From: an uncultured Bartonella sp.
GTDB taxonomy: Bacteria > Pseudomonadota > Alphaproteobacteria > Rhizobiales > Rhizobiaceae
NCBI GenBank assembly: GCA_946478665.1
Contig: CAMLCZ010000002.1
Coordinates: 186,001-250,000 of the forward strand
Direction: 5' to 3'
Length of the DNA stretch: 64,000 nt
Positions 44,736-54,651 of the stretch are shown here, piece after piece (the stretch's first letter is position 1; every line of letters starts with the position of its first letter). The position numbers and the translations under genes are program-made. A model generated the notes under the pieces. That model was not told where the DNA came from. It was given only the letters and a program-made list of their open reading frames with translations, and did not search any database.

Positions 44736-45038
44736 GTCGTTTATTGTTCTTGTTTATGTTAAGCCGTATGGTTTGCTGACCAGTGATAGTTTTCCATTAA
44801 GTGATATGGCAAAGATATAGAAGAAATTCCTCATTTCATAACATTTTCAGGCATCCCCATTTGTGGGAAAGACTATTGCACGGTTTGTGTGTTCATACGC
44901 TTTACCTGAAAAACACCAGTTCATAATTGGAATACTTCATGCCAGAAAACTGTCAGTATAAAAGGCCGTTCAACATTTTTTTGTTTCTTGGGTGCTACAA
45001 AATGGTAATGTTGAGAAAAACCTTGGGTAACTTTTCAA
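44736..45038. other. Spacer between prophage and host ABC gene
   Basis: No gene, no tRNA and no obvious attachment core was found. The right phage end should lie here if the element is an integrated prophage. Confidence 0.4.
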
Positions 45039-45821
45039 ATGACAGATACGCCACCACTCACACTCTCGATAAAAGACGTGCATAAGAAATTTGGCTCGCA
45101 GGATGTGTTAAAAGGCATATCCCTCGATGCTCACCGTGGTGATGTTATCTCGATCATCGGTGCTTCCGGTTCCGGCAAAAGTACTTTTCTACGCTGTATT
45201 AATTTTCTTGAAACACCCGATCGTGGGCAGTTTATGATAAATGGCGAAGAAATAAGGCTAAAAACAAATAGAAAAGGTCAGCAGATACCAGCAGACAGCA
45301 AACAAATTGAGCGTGTGCGGCGTGACCTTGGCATGGTTTTTCAAAATTTCAATCTCTGGCCTCATATGACTGTGTTGCAAAATGTCATGGAAGCGCCGGT
45401 TCACGTTCACAAAATGCCTAAAAAAGATGCGCAAACAAAAGCTCTCGCATTGTTAGAAAAAGTTGGTCTCTATGATAAACGTGATGCCTATCCCAGCCAT
45501 CTTTCTGGCGGACAACAACAACGCGTTGCAATAGCACGTGCATTATGTGTCGAACCAGCTGTTATGTTGTTTGACGAACCGACATCTGCGCTAGATCCCG
45601 AGCTTGTCGGTGAAGTGTTAAAGGTTATCCAGCAACTTGCTGATGAAGGACGCACCATGCTGCTTGTAACCCACGAAATGCGTTTCGCACGCAATGTTTC
45701 AAGCCGTGTCATGTTTTTACACCAAGGCCGTGTCGAAGAAGAAGGCACACCAGAACAGGTGTTTGATAATCCAACAAGTGATCGTTGTAGAGAGTTTACC
45801 CGTTCAATCCGTGCAAACTGA
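45039..45821 (+). CDS. Polar amino-acid ABC transporter ATPase (HisP/OccP type)
   Basis: 260 aa. Walker A GASGSGKST near residue 36-44, Q-loop in 'MVFQNFNLWPHMT', signature 'LSGGQQQRVAIARAL', Walker B 'VMLFDEPTSALDPE' and the switch His in 'LLVTHEM'. The insertion after 'MINGEEIRLK' is typical of the histidine/arginine/octopine class. It would power uptake of a basic or polar amino acid, but no permease or binding-protein gene is adjacent; the prophage lies directly upstream. Confidence 0.85.
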   Translation: MTDTPPLTLSIKDVHKKFGSQDVLKGISLDAHRGDVISIIGASGSGKSTFLRCINFLETPDRGQFMINGEEIRLKTNRKGQQIPADSKQIERVRRDLGMVFQNFNLWPHMTVLQNVMEAPVHVHKMPKKDAQTKALALLEKVGLYDKRDAYPSHLSGGQQQRVAIARALCVEPAVMLFDEPTSALDPELVGEVLKVIQQLADEGRTMLLVTHEMRFARNVSSRVMFLHQGRVEEEGTPEQVFDNPTSDRCREFTRSIRAN

Positions 45822-46258
45822 CCATTACCTGATCGCGTATTTGTTGAACCATAATCCCCATCAACAAACCTATGCCAGCCAAAGGGCTTATGTCCATCTA
45901 CAGCTCTGTCATGCTGACTGACCTCATGCAAACCAGCCTTTCGCCTATTGACCAGCTTTGCCTATCAACAGGCTTTACCAATTAACTGACTTAAACCAAT
46001 CGACTGACTTATGCTTGCCAACTGCCGCCCTTGGATCAAGCTTCACTAGGCTTATGAATGACATGAACACAGTCCTGTTAAACCGCTTTGATGTTTGAGG
46101 TGTTCAAGCCATTGAATAACATCACGCATTTTCAGCAGTTATCATGTGAACCCAAATAGCTTAAAAACATAAACCACTTGATTTCAACACTGCGAAATAG
46201 TGCTTGATAGTGGTAACATTACATTTCTACCCCTTGCAGTTTTACCTTGATGTCCTCG
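45822..46258. other. Non-coding spacer with degenerate repeats
   Basis: Converging genes on both sides. 45850-46030 is made of decayed units such as 'cctatcaacaggcttta', 'ccaatcgactgactta'. No clear terminator hairpin was found. Confidence 0.45.
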
Positions 46259-47884
46259 TTAAAGTTGAGCCCCGAGCAGAGAATGATGAAGCGCATTTGC
46301 TTTGCCTGGAATTGCAGAAATAAGGTCGCGCGTATAAGCCCTTTTGGGATAGGTAAATATTTCCTCGACCGTGCCACTTTCAACCACATGACCATTTTTT
46401 AACACACTTACAGTATCGGATATCTGTCGCACCACGGATAAATCGTGACTGACAAAAATATAGGTCAAAGATTTGTCGCGTTGCAAACGATCCAACAATG
46501 TCAGAATTTGCGCCTGCACGGTTACATCAAGCGCTGATACCGCTTCATCTAGCACAAGAACTTCAGGATCAAGCACCAGCGCGCGTGCAATAGCGACACG
46601 CTGTCTCTGTCCACCAGAAAGGCTACGTGGCTTGCGATCAAAAACAGACTTTGGCAATTCCACTTGATCCAACAAATCCAAGACACGAGCACGACGACTG
46701 GCTGCATCATCGTGTTGATAATTCAACAATGGCTCCTCAATGATTTTACCGATGGTATAATGTGGATCAAGCGAAGAAAAAGGATTTTGATAGACCAACT
46801 GGATACGGCGCCTGAAATGACGCAACTTTTCTCCCTTCAAATTGACCATATCTGTGCCATCAACCACGATACGACCGGCACTTGGTTTTATAAACCCGCA
46901 CAAAGCTCTTATTGTACTGGTTTTACCAGAACCAGATTCTCCAACAATGGCATGTGTTGTGCCACGTTGAACGCGAAAAGAAAGATTTTCGACAGCACGA
47001 AATTTCTTTGCGCCCGAATAATCTATTGCAAGATTATCAACCTCGACAAGAAATTTATCACTATGTTCCAGCGGTTTGCGCGGTACTGCAAATGTCAATG
47101 ATGGGTCATTTGCAACAAGCTTTTTTGTATAAGCAGATTGTGGGCACGACAACACTGCCTGACTATCACCAATCTCTTGAATACGACCTTGTTGCATAAC
47201 AATTATTTTGTCGGCACGGTCAGATGCAACGCCAAGATCATGGGTTACCATCAACAATGACGCGCCATATTCCTGTTTAATATCGCCGATAAGATCGAGT
47301 ATGCGTTTTTGAACGGTAACATCAAGCGCTGATGTCGGCTCATCGGCAATGATTAATTGCGGTTTTAAGGCTATAGCCATTGCAATAAGAACGCGTTGTT
47401 TCATTCCCCCAGATAATTCATGCGGATATTGGTTGGCGCGTCTTTCTGGCTCATTTAAGCCGACTTCTTCCAACAATTCGATGACACGTGTGCGGATTTT
47501 ACTGGAAGGCAATGCATTATGAATACGAAACACTTCAGCAATCTGGTTTCCTACCTTCATCAGCGGATCAAGTGAAGAGGTTGGATCCTGCGGAATAAGG
47601 CTCATAACCTTACCCCTTATATGCTGCAGACGCGTTTGCGACCAATGACTCAAATCCTGTCCGTTAAGCAGCACGCGACCAGCCACTTTCCGAGCGTTAT
47701 CGGGTAATAATCCTAATATTGCCTGCGCCGTCGTGGTTTTTCCTGAACCAGATTCGCCGACCAAAGCAATAGATTCTCCGCTATGCAACGAAAACGTTAC
47801 ATCATGCGTCACAGGGCTCCATCTTCCATTATCATAATAGGCGACAGAAACATTTTCGACTGAAAGAAGTGGCTGTTCCATCAT
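46259..47884 (-). CDS. Peptide ABC transporter, fused double ATPase (DppD-DppF type)
   Basis: 541 aa from the ATG at 47884, overlapping the upstream permease stop. Two complete ATPase domains lie in tandem: domain 1 with GESGSGKTT and 'LSGGMKQRVLIAMA', domain 2 with GESGSGKTS and 'LSGGQRQRVAIARAL', each with its own Walker B ('IADEPTSALDV', 'VLDEAVSALDV'). Fused oligopeptide/nickel-type ATPases of this kind energise two permeases encoded upstream. The domain-2 Walker B has DEAV in place of the usual DEPT, a common variant of DppF-like domains. Confidence 0.88.
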   Translation of the reverse strand: MMEQPLLSVENVSVAYYDNGRWSPVTHDVTFSLHSGESIALVGESGSGKTTTAQAILGLLPDNARKVAGRVLLNGQDLSHWSQTRLQHIRGKVMSLIPQDPTSSLDPLMKVGNQIAEVFRIHNALPSSKIRTRVIELLEEVGLNEPERRANQYPHELSGGMKQRVLIAMAIALKPQLIIADEPTSALDVTVQKRILDLIGDIKQEYGASLLMVTHDLGVASDRADKIIVMQQGRIQEIGDSQAVLSCPQSAYTKKLVANDPSLTFAVPRKPLEHSDKFLVEVDNLAIDYSGAKKFRAVENLSFRVQRGTTHAIVGESGSGKTSTIRALCGFIKPSAGRIVVDGTDMVNLKGEKLRHFRRRIQLVYQNPFSSLDPHYTIGKIIEEPLLNYQHDDAASRRARVLDLLDQVELPKSVFDRKPRSLSGGQRQRVAIARALVLDPEVLVLDEAVSALDVTVQAQILTLLDRLQRDKSLTYIFVSHDLSVVRQISDTVSVLKNGHVVESGTVEEIFTYPKRAYTRDLISAIPGKANALHHSLLGAQL

Positions 47885-48735
47885 ACATTCTTCCCAATTA
47901 ATGCGCGGCTTATGCGATGAAAGGCAACAACAAGCACGATAACAAATAGTCCTGGCATTACAGTAAGCCACCAGCCTGTTGCGATGTAGTTTCGACCCTC
48001 TGCAATTAACAAGCCCCATTCAGGCGTTGGTGGTTGCACGCCATATCCTAGAAAACCCAATGTCGCGATTTGTAATAGTGCATGCCCAAATTGCAACGCG
48101 GCATAACCAACAATGGTATAAAGAGCATTTGGCAATATGTGCCGGTAAAGCACCTTGATGAAGGTTGCTCCAGAGCCATAGGCTGCCTCGATATATTCAA
48201 GGTTTTTGATACGTGCCACTTCCGCACGGGAAAGGCGCGCAAAGCCGGCAACCGAAGTAACCCCCACAGCCAATGCCACCTGAACACTACCAAAACCTAG
48301 AAGTGTTATGATACTCAATGACAATAGCAATGATGGTATGGACAGAAGAACATCGACAAAACGCATAATCACCAAATCAATGAAACTACCAGCACTACCT
48401 GAAATAAGCCCAAGCAAACCACCGACAACAAAGCCAAACAAAACAGCCGCCAATGCACCAGTTAATGAGTGAACGGCTCCGTAAACTATACGAGCATAAA
48501 GATCGCGTCCAAGCTCATCAGTTCCCAACCAATGTTGCATATTAGGCGCGCTCATATGCTCACCCACTTCATCAATGGGGCTATAAGAGGTGAAAAGCTG
48601 TGGCATAACCACAAAGGCCAATGCTGTTACGACAATAATAATTGCCAGAACCAATCCAAAACGTATTCTGCGCGTTCCTGTTAAACGCAGTTTTGGGGTC
48701 ACATCAAGGGCTGTTAAAGACACGTTCTTACTCAT
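47881..48735 (-). CDS. Peptide ABC transporter permease (DppC-like)
   Basis: 284 aa. Cytosolic N-terminus, six predicted membrane segments, and the EAA-type loop 'IEAAYGSGATFIKVLYRHILPNAL' that contacts the ATPase. 'MQHWLGTDELGRDLYARIVYG' is the classic DppC/OppC signature. Start overlaps the DppB-like stop and its own stop overlaps the ATPase start. Confidence 0.9.
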   Translation of the reverse strand: MSKNVSLTALDVTPKLRLTGTRRIRFGLVLAIIIVVTALAFVVMPQLFTSYSPIDEVGEHMSAPNMQHWLGTDELGRDLYARIVYGAVHSLTGALAAVLFGFVVGGLLGLISGSAGSFIDLVIMRFVDVLLSIPSLLLSLSIITLLGFGSVQVALAVGVTSVAGFARLSRAEVARIKNLEYIEAAYGSGATFIKVLYRHILPNALYTIVGYAALQFGHALLQIATLGFLGYGVQPPTPEWGLLIAEGRNYIATGWWLTVMPGLFVIVLVVAFHRISRALIGKNV

Positions 48736-49676
48736 TATGCCCTCCCCTTTCCTATCTTTAATTTTGGATCAATCAGTGGAAATAATAGGTCAATAATCAA
48801 ATTAATGCAGACAAAGGCCGCCGCCGAAATTACAACTATTGATTGCAAAACACTGACATCTTGTGAGCGCACAGCCTGCTCGGTAATTTTACCAATGCCG
48901 TTCAAGCCAAAAACTGTTTCCGTTACAACCGCACCGCTAATCAATTCGCCAAATAGCAACCCTGCAATTGTAAGCACTGGCAAAGCGGCATTACGCAAAC
49001 AATGTCCCCACAATATCCGAAATCTTGATGCCCCTTTGGCTTGCAACACCATAACAAAGGGTCGTGTTTCTATCTCATCAAGCGAGCGCATAAGGATTTG
49101 CGCCAATGGTGCAGATATCGGAATGGCCAATGCAGCCACCGGCAAAACCATTGCTTCGATTGGACCTGGAACAATCACTGACACCCAGCCCAAATAGAAT
49201 GAAAAGATCTGCACCAGAATAATTCCCAGCCAAAACAAAGGAATAGCCAAAAATAAACCGGGTAGCGCCTGTATTAAATTCTTCAACCATTGGAAAGGTG
49301 CAAACGAGGCGATAAACGCAATGATAAAGGCTAAGATAACAGCGGCCACAAAACTGCAGCCAGCGAGTTTTAAGGTTGCTGGCAAATTGGTTGTAATAAG
49401 GCTAAGCACCGGTACGCCTGCTTGGACAGAATAGCCAAAATCCCCTTTGAGGAAGTTACTTAATGTTTTGAAATATTGCACAATGAGCGGTGCATCAATG
49501 CCATAGGTAGAACGCAGCTCAGCAATCTGTTGCGCATTGAGGCCATATTCCGGATTGAGGAATTTGAGAAGGACTGCATCGCCAGGCATGACCTGTAACA
49601 ATATAAATGTTCCGGTAAAGGCAACCCAAAGAACAATAACGGCCTGCAAAAGGCGAAAAAGGCTGTTACGAAGCAT
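48735..49676 (-). CDS. Peptide ABC transporter permease (DppB-like)
   Basis: 313 aa from the ATG at 49676, which has an AGGA site; the longer frame is not needed. N-terminal segment 'LLQAVIVLWVAFTGTFILLQVMPGD', then 'LQAKGASRFRILWGHCLRNAALPVLT' as the coupling loop. It pairs with the DppC-like permease. Confidence 0.9.
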   Translation of the reverse strand: MLRNSLFRLLQAVIVLWVAFTGTFILLQVMPGDAVLLKFLNPEYGLNAQQIAELRSTYGIDAPLIVQYFKTLSNFLKGDFGYSVQAGVPVLSLITTNLPATLKLAGCSFVAAVILAFIIAFIASFAPFQWLKNLIQALPGLFLAIPLFWLGIILVQIFSFYLGWVSVIVPGPIEAMVLPVAALAIPISAPLAQILMRSLDEIETRPFVMVLQAKGASRFRILWGHCLRNAALPVLTIAGLLFGELISGAVVTETVFGLNGIGKITEQAVRSQDVSVLQSIVVISAAAFVCINLIIDLLFPLIDPKLKIGKGRA

Positions 49677-49840
49677 GTCTATAATCCTGCAAATTAGCAA
49701 AACATTGAAGTAAAATAAGGCGTGGTCTTAGGTGAATGATCTAGCGTTGAATGCGCGAGCATTGAACGGTTTGGACGTTTGGGGGCTGAAAAATTCGTCA
49801 TGGACAAGGAATAGGCAACACAATTCAAAATCCCGATTAG

Positions 49841-49879
49841 GCAGGCGTCTTTGTCGCATATCACGTTATAGACGCCTGC
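49841..49879 (-). other. Intercistronic stem-loop after the binding-protein gene
   Basis: GCAGGCGTC (49841-49849) and GACGCCTGC (49871-49879) form a perfect 9-bp stem with a 21-base loop, no U-run. Such structures after the binding-protein gene often protect that part of the mRNA and allow higher expression of the binding protein than of the permeases. Confidence 0.65.
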
Positions 49880-49909
49880 TAGAGCTGATTTTCGTTGTAA
49901 AACTCTTGC

Positions 49910-51544
49910 CTATTGGCCAATCCACGTATTGTAAAAGCTTGGACGACCGACTGATTCAAACTCGACATTCTTGACCTTGGGTGAACCGCCATAGACTTGT
50001 GGTTCTTCGAAAATCGGAATGGCATAAGCTTGATCGAGAATGTAATTTGTTGCCTCAATTAATAATGAGTTGCGCTTATCCGGCGATGTTTCTATCGAAA
50101 TCTGCTCCAATTGATGGTTGAGATTATCATCGACAAAACTTTTGACCTTATCGCTCAAACCACCTTTTTGTAGCAGCGCATCACGATTTTTCGGATAAAA
50201 CAAACTCTTCAAGACATCGGCATCGGCACGCCCCACCATATGCGGCATAACTGGCGTTTTTTGTGGATCCAGATTATCAATAACCGAATGCGAGCCATCA
50301 AAGGTTTTTACATTAAGAGTCACACCAACACGTTTCCATTGCTGTGCAATGAGCTGTAACATTGCCTTGCTTTGTGGCTGCTGTATTGCTTCATAAGCCG
50401 TTAAAACCAGTTTCTCACCATCTTTGGTACGAACACCGTCTTCACCAATTTTCCAACCTGCTTCATCGAGCAGTGCTTTGGCTTTTTCCAGATCAAATTT
50501 CAGTTTTGCACTCTGATCGGAATAGCCGAAAGCATTATGCGCCATAAGTGAGGTGGCCAATGGGTAATTGGACGAATAAAGGGTTTTTAGAATTTCTGGC
50601 CTATCAGTTGCGCTAACCAAAGCCTGACGCACCTTCAAATCAGCAACCAAAGGGTTATCTGGTCGAAAGATAATGGAATTATTGATACCGCGTGTCCCTA
50701 CAGAATAAACAATATTGCCAGAACTCTTTACCCTCGCCTCGTCATAAGCTTGCAATTGGCGAATAAAATTGGCTTGTCCTGCAATTAAAGCGCCAATCCG
50801 CACACTGTCTTCTGGCACTGTGAGATATTTCATCTCATCAAGATAAGCTCTGCCCTGATGGGTTAAGTTTTTAGGCGCCCAGTTATAATCCTTGCGCGCC
50901 TTAAATACGATTTGCTTACCCAATGTCTCACTTTCAATCACAAATGGTCCACTGCCAACAATTTTTGTTGCGTCTCCCATCTGGTCAAAAGACAATGCCA
51001 ATGTTTTTGCCGAAACAATTCCGGAATTGATGGTCGATGTTGCCTGCAAAAAACCTGGCGAAGAATGTTTGAAATAAAATCTGACAGTTTGCGGGTCGAC
51101 AACTTCACTATGGTCATAATTATTGACAACTTCCGAAATGGGTTGTCTTAAATCCTTGTTGCCCTTGCCATATGTGTCAAAATTTTTGGCCACAATTGCG
51201 GCATCAAGGGGTGTACCATCTGAAAATGTTACACCTTGACGCAATTTAAATGTATAAATTGTTTTATCGTCATTGATGTCCCATGACTGGGCAAGCCAAG
51301 GCTCAATTTCCAAAGTCTTTGGATTTTGCCATGTCAAACGGTCTGTTATTTGGTTAAGAATACCACCATTCGTATATGTACCAGCCAGCGGCGGATAAAG
51401 GTTGGTATGTACCTGCTTATCAAGGTAAACAAGCGTTCCACCAGTTGCTGGTTCGTCAGCTTTAGCCGAAACCATCGGCAGTGAAATTCCGCCTAATACA
51501 GCGCTGGCAAGAATGAACGATCTAAAAAAAGGTTTCATGGGCAT
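49910..51544 (-). CDS. Peptide ABC transporter substrate-binding protein (family 5)
   Basis: 544 aa from the ATG at 51544 (GGAG 8 bases upstream; the longer frame from 51607 is rejected). Signal peptide to about residue 29 (..PMVSAKA). 'GGTLVYLDKQVHTNLYPPLAGTYTNGGI' begins the mature SBP_bac_5 fold; 'KLRQGVTFSDGTPLDAAIVAKNFD' is the family signature. It captures oligopeptides or a similar small ligand in the periplasm; the exact ligand cannot be read. First gene of a four-gene operon. Confidence 0.88.
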   Translation of the reverse strand: MPMKPFFRSFILASAVLGGISLPMVSAKADEPATGGTLVYLDKQVHTNLYPPLAGTYTNGGILNQITDRLTWQNPKTLEIEPWLAQSWDINDDKTIYTFKLRQGVTFSDGTPLDAAIVAKNFDTYGKGNKDLRQPISEVVNNYDHSEVVDPQTVRFYFKHSSPGFLQATSTINSGIVSAKTLALSFDQMGDATKIVGSGPFVIESETLGKQIVFKARKDYNWAPKNLTHQGRAYLDEMKYLTVPEDSVRIGALIAGQANFIRQLQAYDEARVKSSGNIVYSVGTRGINNSIIFRPDNPLVADLKVRQALVSATDRPEILKTLYSSNYPLATSLMAHNAFGYSDQSAKLKFDLEKAKALLDEAGWKIGEDGVRTKDGEKLVLTAYEAIQQPQSKAMLQLIAQQWKRVGVTLNVKTFDGSHSVIDNLDPQKTPVMPHMVGRADADVLKSLFYPKNRDALLQKGGLSDKVKSFVDDNLNHQLEQISIETSPDKRNSLLIEATNYILDQAYAIPIFEEPQVYGGSPKVKNVEFESVGRPSFYNTWIGQ

Positions 51545-51984
51545 AGGGATTACTCCGATCCTATCTGTTGCGAAAAGGATAAAGCTTCCCCATTTTTTTA
51601 AGAACATATGACTCTGTTACACTTTGCCGAAATTTAAAATTTATTTCTCCAATTATTGATTTAATTAAAAACGGTTACCCTTTTATTTTTGAAAATATTA
51701 TAATGCAAATTTATCAATAAATACTTTTAAGATAGACGAATCTGAAAAACAAAAAGAATTACAATATTACTATCTCTATGAAATACATATTACTTATAAA
51801 GAGATGTTTTGTTATTTTCGGAAATAATTAATCAATAAACCCCATTAATATAGAAAATTGTATTATTATTCTTATCAACGGCGAAAATATGCCACTCGAA
51901 AACACAATGGAAAATCAGATATAAAGGCAAATCAAATATAATAGACTGTTAGCAGCTGTTAATTTTTACCATTGGATTTTTCAC
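51545..51984. other. Divergent AT-rich promoter region
   Basis: Lies between the leftward peptide transporter operon and the rightward VOC gene and should hold both promoters. No specific operator recognised. Confidence 0.4.
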
Positions 51985-52851
51985 ATGAGCCACCCAATAC
52001 AAGGCATAGATCATTGTTTTATACTCGTAAACACTTTGGACAAAAGTGCCAAACATTATGCCCGACTAGGGTTTACACTGTCTCCCAAAGGCTTGCACAG
52101 TAAAGATCAAGGTAGCGCGAATTATACAATAATGTTCACCAATGATTATGTTGAATTGTTGGGTATTGTTGAAAACACTCCAGCAAATCGTGATAAACGC
52201 GAACAACTATCCCAATACGGCGAAGGGCTTTATGCCATTGCCGGACGTATCGACAATGCGGCATCTGCGCGGCAAGAATTGCTAAAGCTTGGTTTTCATG
52301 TAAGCGACATTGCACATTTTTCACGTCCGCTCCCCTTACCTGATGGGCAAGAAGGCATTGCTTCGTTTAACACTTTGTCTTTTGATAAAAGCGAAGTTCC
52401 CAATGGCATTGTTTTTATGTGTCAGCATAATACAAAACAATTGGTCTGGCGTCCGGAATTGCTTCATCATGAAAATGGCGCTTTGGGAATAGCGGCAATA
52501 AGTATCATATCACAATCACCAGAAAATACTGCCAAAGCCTATGCGCGTCTTTTTGCCGATAGTGATATTACAAAAGAACATAACGCAATTAGAATTCATA
52601 CTGGCAAAGCATCGGCCGATATTCTGGTGCTAACCGATAAAGCCATTCAAGAAAAATATCCATCTTTTGATCTTACAAAGACACCGCAAAATGCTTATGC
52701 AGCATTATCGATCTTGGTCGAAAATTTGGATAAAACAAAATCGGTGTTCACTGAAAACAAAGTTGATTTTCTTGAAACACCACAACATAGCCTTGCCCTA
52801 TTACCTGATTTTACATCTGGTGTTGTTATAGAATTTGTCAGCGCTTCTTAG
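51985..52851 (+). CDS. VOC-superfamily (glyoxalase-like) protein
   Basis: 288 aa with two beta-alpha-beta-beta-beta halves. 'GIDHCFILVNTLDKSAKHYARLGFTLSPKG' carries the first metal-ligand His; 'VELLGI' follows, and the C-terminal 'GVVIEFV' supplies the usual last Glu. The layout fits the Glyoxalase_3-type group, whose substrates are mostly unknown. Not linked to neighbours in an operon. Confidence 0.75.
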   Translation: MSHPIQGIDHCFILVNTLDKSAKHYARLGFTLSPKGLHSKDQGSANYTIMFTNDYVELLGIVENTPANRDKREQLSQYGEGLYAIAGRIDNAASARQELLKLGFHVSDIAHFSRPLPLPDGQEGIASFNTLSFDKSEVPNGIVFMCQHNTKQLVWRPELLHHENGALGIAAISIISQSPENTAKAYARLFADSDITKEHNAIRIHTGKASADILVLTDKAIQEKYPSFDLTKTPQNAYAALSILVENLDKTKSVFTENKVDFLETPQHSLALLPDFTSGVVIEFVSAS

Positions 52852-53582
52852 AAAACCATCAGCAACGCCAATAATCAGGTTTAATTTTAATCGGGTGTGG
52901 TTTTATCATGTCCGGTTTTAATCGGGTCTGTTTTAATCAGGCTTATTTTGCATTTGATTTATTGCTTTAAAACTGATGTACAGTTTGCGTCCTGCTAAAG
53001 CTTATAAGACAGTAGTTTTCCGCTACTTTCGGTAAACGCCATGAAAACATTTTTAGAAATATGAGGATAAATCCCTATTTTTTTCATTAGACTTTTAAAA
53101 CAATCATATAACACACTGTATTTATTGTATTTTTTAAATACATAATAGCTAAAAAGTATTTTTGAATAAACTTGACAAGTGTCGCAAAATATTTAAGTTG
53201 ACAAAAAATATCATGAATTGTGTTATGATTGGATATTGGTCTAATTCTTCATAGATAGAATGATTATCATTCATTCGCATGATTGGTATGGATAATTATA
53301 ACGATTTTGATTGGACTATAATGGGTTTGATTGGAAATTGCCTAATCTCTCTCATAATAATCCAAAAAAAATGACGAAAGGCTTTATGAAAACGTAATTC
53401 AATAATCATAATAAACAAGCAGAAAGCGATGTGTTATTGCAATGGGTAACACGGAAAACTGGTTGTTTTTATAGATAAAAATTGCGACTTTCATTCAATC
53501 TTTTAAATTTTATGGCTTTTAAAATTATAGTTTTAAAAGGCTGAAAATACAGTTTAACGGGTCTTCTACGCGGCGACACAAA
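52852..53582. other. Intergenic region with degenerate repeats and a Fur-like box
   Basis: 52870-52960 repeats 'ttttaatcgggt(c/g)tg' units. 53050-53220 is AT-rich. No gene is supported. The regulatory palindrome is listed separately. Confidence 0.5.
53258..53272. promoter_or_regulatory. Fur-family box upstream of tonB
   Basis: GAATGAT-T-ATCATTC is a perfect 7-1-7 palindrome close to the classical Fur/Mur box core (TGATTATCA). It lies about 310 bases before the TonB gene. In Rhizobiales the binding protein could be Mur/Fur rather than an iron-sensing Fur. Confidence 0.6.
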
Positions 53583-54392
53583 ATGATGCTGACACAAACA
53601 AAAGAGCCAAGTCATATCGCTTTATGGATTGGCGCAGCCATAATTGCACTGGGTATGCATGCCGGTGTTGGCTTTCTTGCGGCTGCACTACAAAATGACA
53701 GAAACGCTGTCATGGGTGGGCAAGAGGCAATTATGCTTGAGTTTGCAGAAGAGCCGATGGCACCTGATGTTGAAGACGTATCGGAAGATATTCAGGAAGA
53801 AACTGTCAAGCAAGAGAAAGTCGAAGAAAAGGTTGAAGATCAACCCAAAGAAGTTGCTCAAGATGAACCTGAAAAGGTAGAGCCTCAACCTGAACCACAG
53901 CCTGAACCGCAAAAGTCTGAAATGGTTGAAGAGGTTAAAAAGCCTCTGCCGCCTAAGGAAGTAAAAAAGGTCAAAAAAGTCGAGCCTAAAAAAGCTGATC
54001 CGAAAAAGGACGTAAAAAAGGCAGACCAGACCCAGAAAGCAAAAGGTCCACAGATTGCGGCCAAGAACGGCCCAACATTTGCAGCACCTACAACCAATAG
54101 ACAATTTGGCAGTGACGGGCATTTGGTTGCTTCATGGCAAAACAAGGTTCAAAGACGCATAGCCTTTGTTGCGGCAAGAACCAAAAGACCAGGTGCATCA
54201 AGCAAATCATCGTCTTACGTTACATTCAGCTTTGACAAGCAGGGTAATATAACCAGCGCTCGCACATCCCGTTCCTCGGGTGACCCATCAATTGACGCAC
54301 TGGCATTGCAAATCGTTCGTAAATCTAGCCCTATTCCCACCCCACCTGATGGCTGGAATGGCTCATTAACCGTGCCAGTTGAAGTGCGTTAG
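53583..54392 (+). CDS. tonB: TonB-family energy transducer
   Basis: 269 aa. One N-terminal membrane anchor (about residues 13-36), a periplasmic spacer of Pro, Lys and Glu repeats (residues 60-150, 'PEPQPEPQ', 'KKVKKVEPKKADPKK') and a C-terminal TonB domain ('VQRRIAFVAARTKRPG..VTFSFDKQGNITSARTSRSSGDPSIDALALQIVRKSSPIPTPP'). It couples the proton motive force via ExbB/ExbD to outer-membrane receptors for iron or haem. ExbBD is not in the window. The Fur-like palindrome upstream fits metal control. Confidence 0.85.
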   Translation: MMLTQTKEPSHIALWIGAAIIALGMHAGVGFLAAALQNDRNAVMGGQEAIMLEFAEEPMAPDVEDVSEDIQEETVKQEKVEEKVEDQPKEVAQDEPEKVEPQPEPQPEPQKSEMVEEVKKPLPPKEVKKVKKVEPKKADPKKDVKKADQTQKAKGPQIAAKNGPTFAAPTTNRQFGSDGHLVASWQNKVQRRIAFVAARTKRPGASSKSSSYVTFSFDKQGNITSARTSRSSGDPSIDALALQIVRKSSPIPTPPDGWNGSLTVPVEVR

Positions 54393-54651
54393 AAATGGCT
54401 TTTAAGCTATAAGACGGCTTAGTCATGGCACCAACAACAAGTGCCAAATGACATCGCGTATAAATTCATTTGATAAAGATATTAGCGTGGTGAGCGAGTT
54501 GTATTTTAGGGCAAAATAACCAGTGCATTTGCCAAAATAATCAACTTATAAAATGGCATTGAACCATTTATCATCTAGCCCACTTATTGTTATGGTTTTT
54601 GTCCTGATAACTCAATTGGACGCACCAATATTCAAGCTATCGTACAAATTT

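Noticed and set aside
44736-45038. tRNA or attachment site at the right phage end
   Set aside because: No cloverleaf or T-loop sequence could be found, and no direct repeat with the left side was identified by eye.
53688-54145. Leftward Phe/Leu/Arg-rich frames within tonB
   Set aside because: They are the antisense reading of the Lys/Glu/Pro repeats of TonB.
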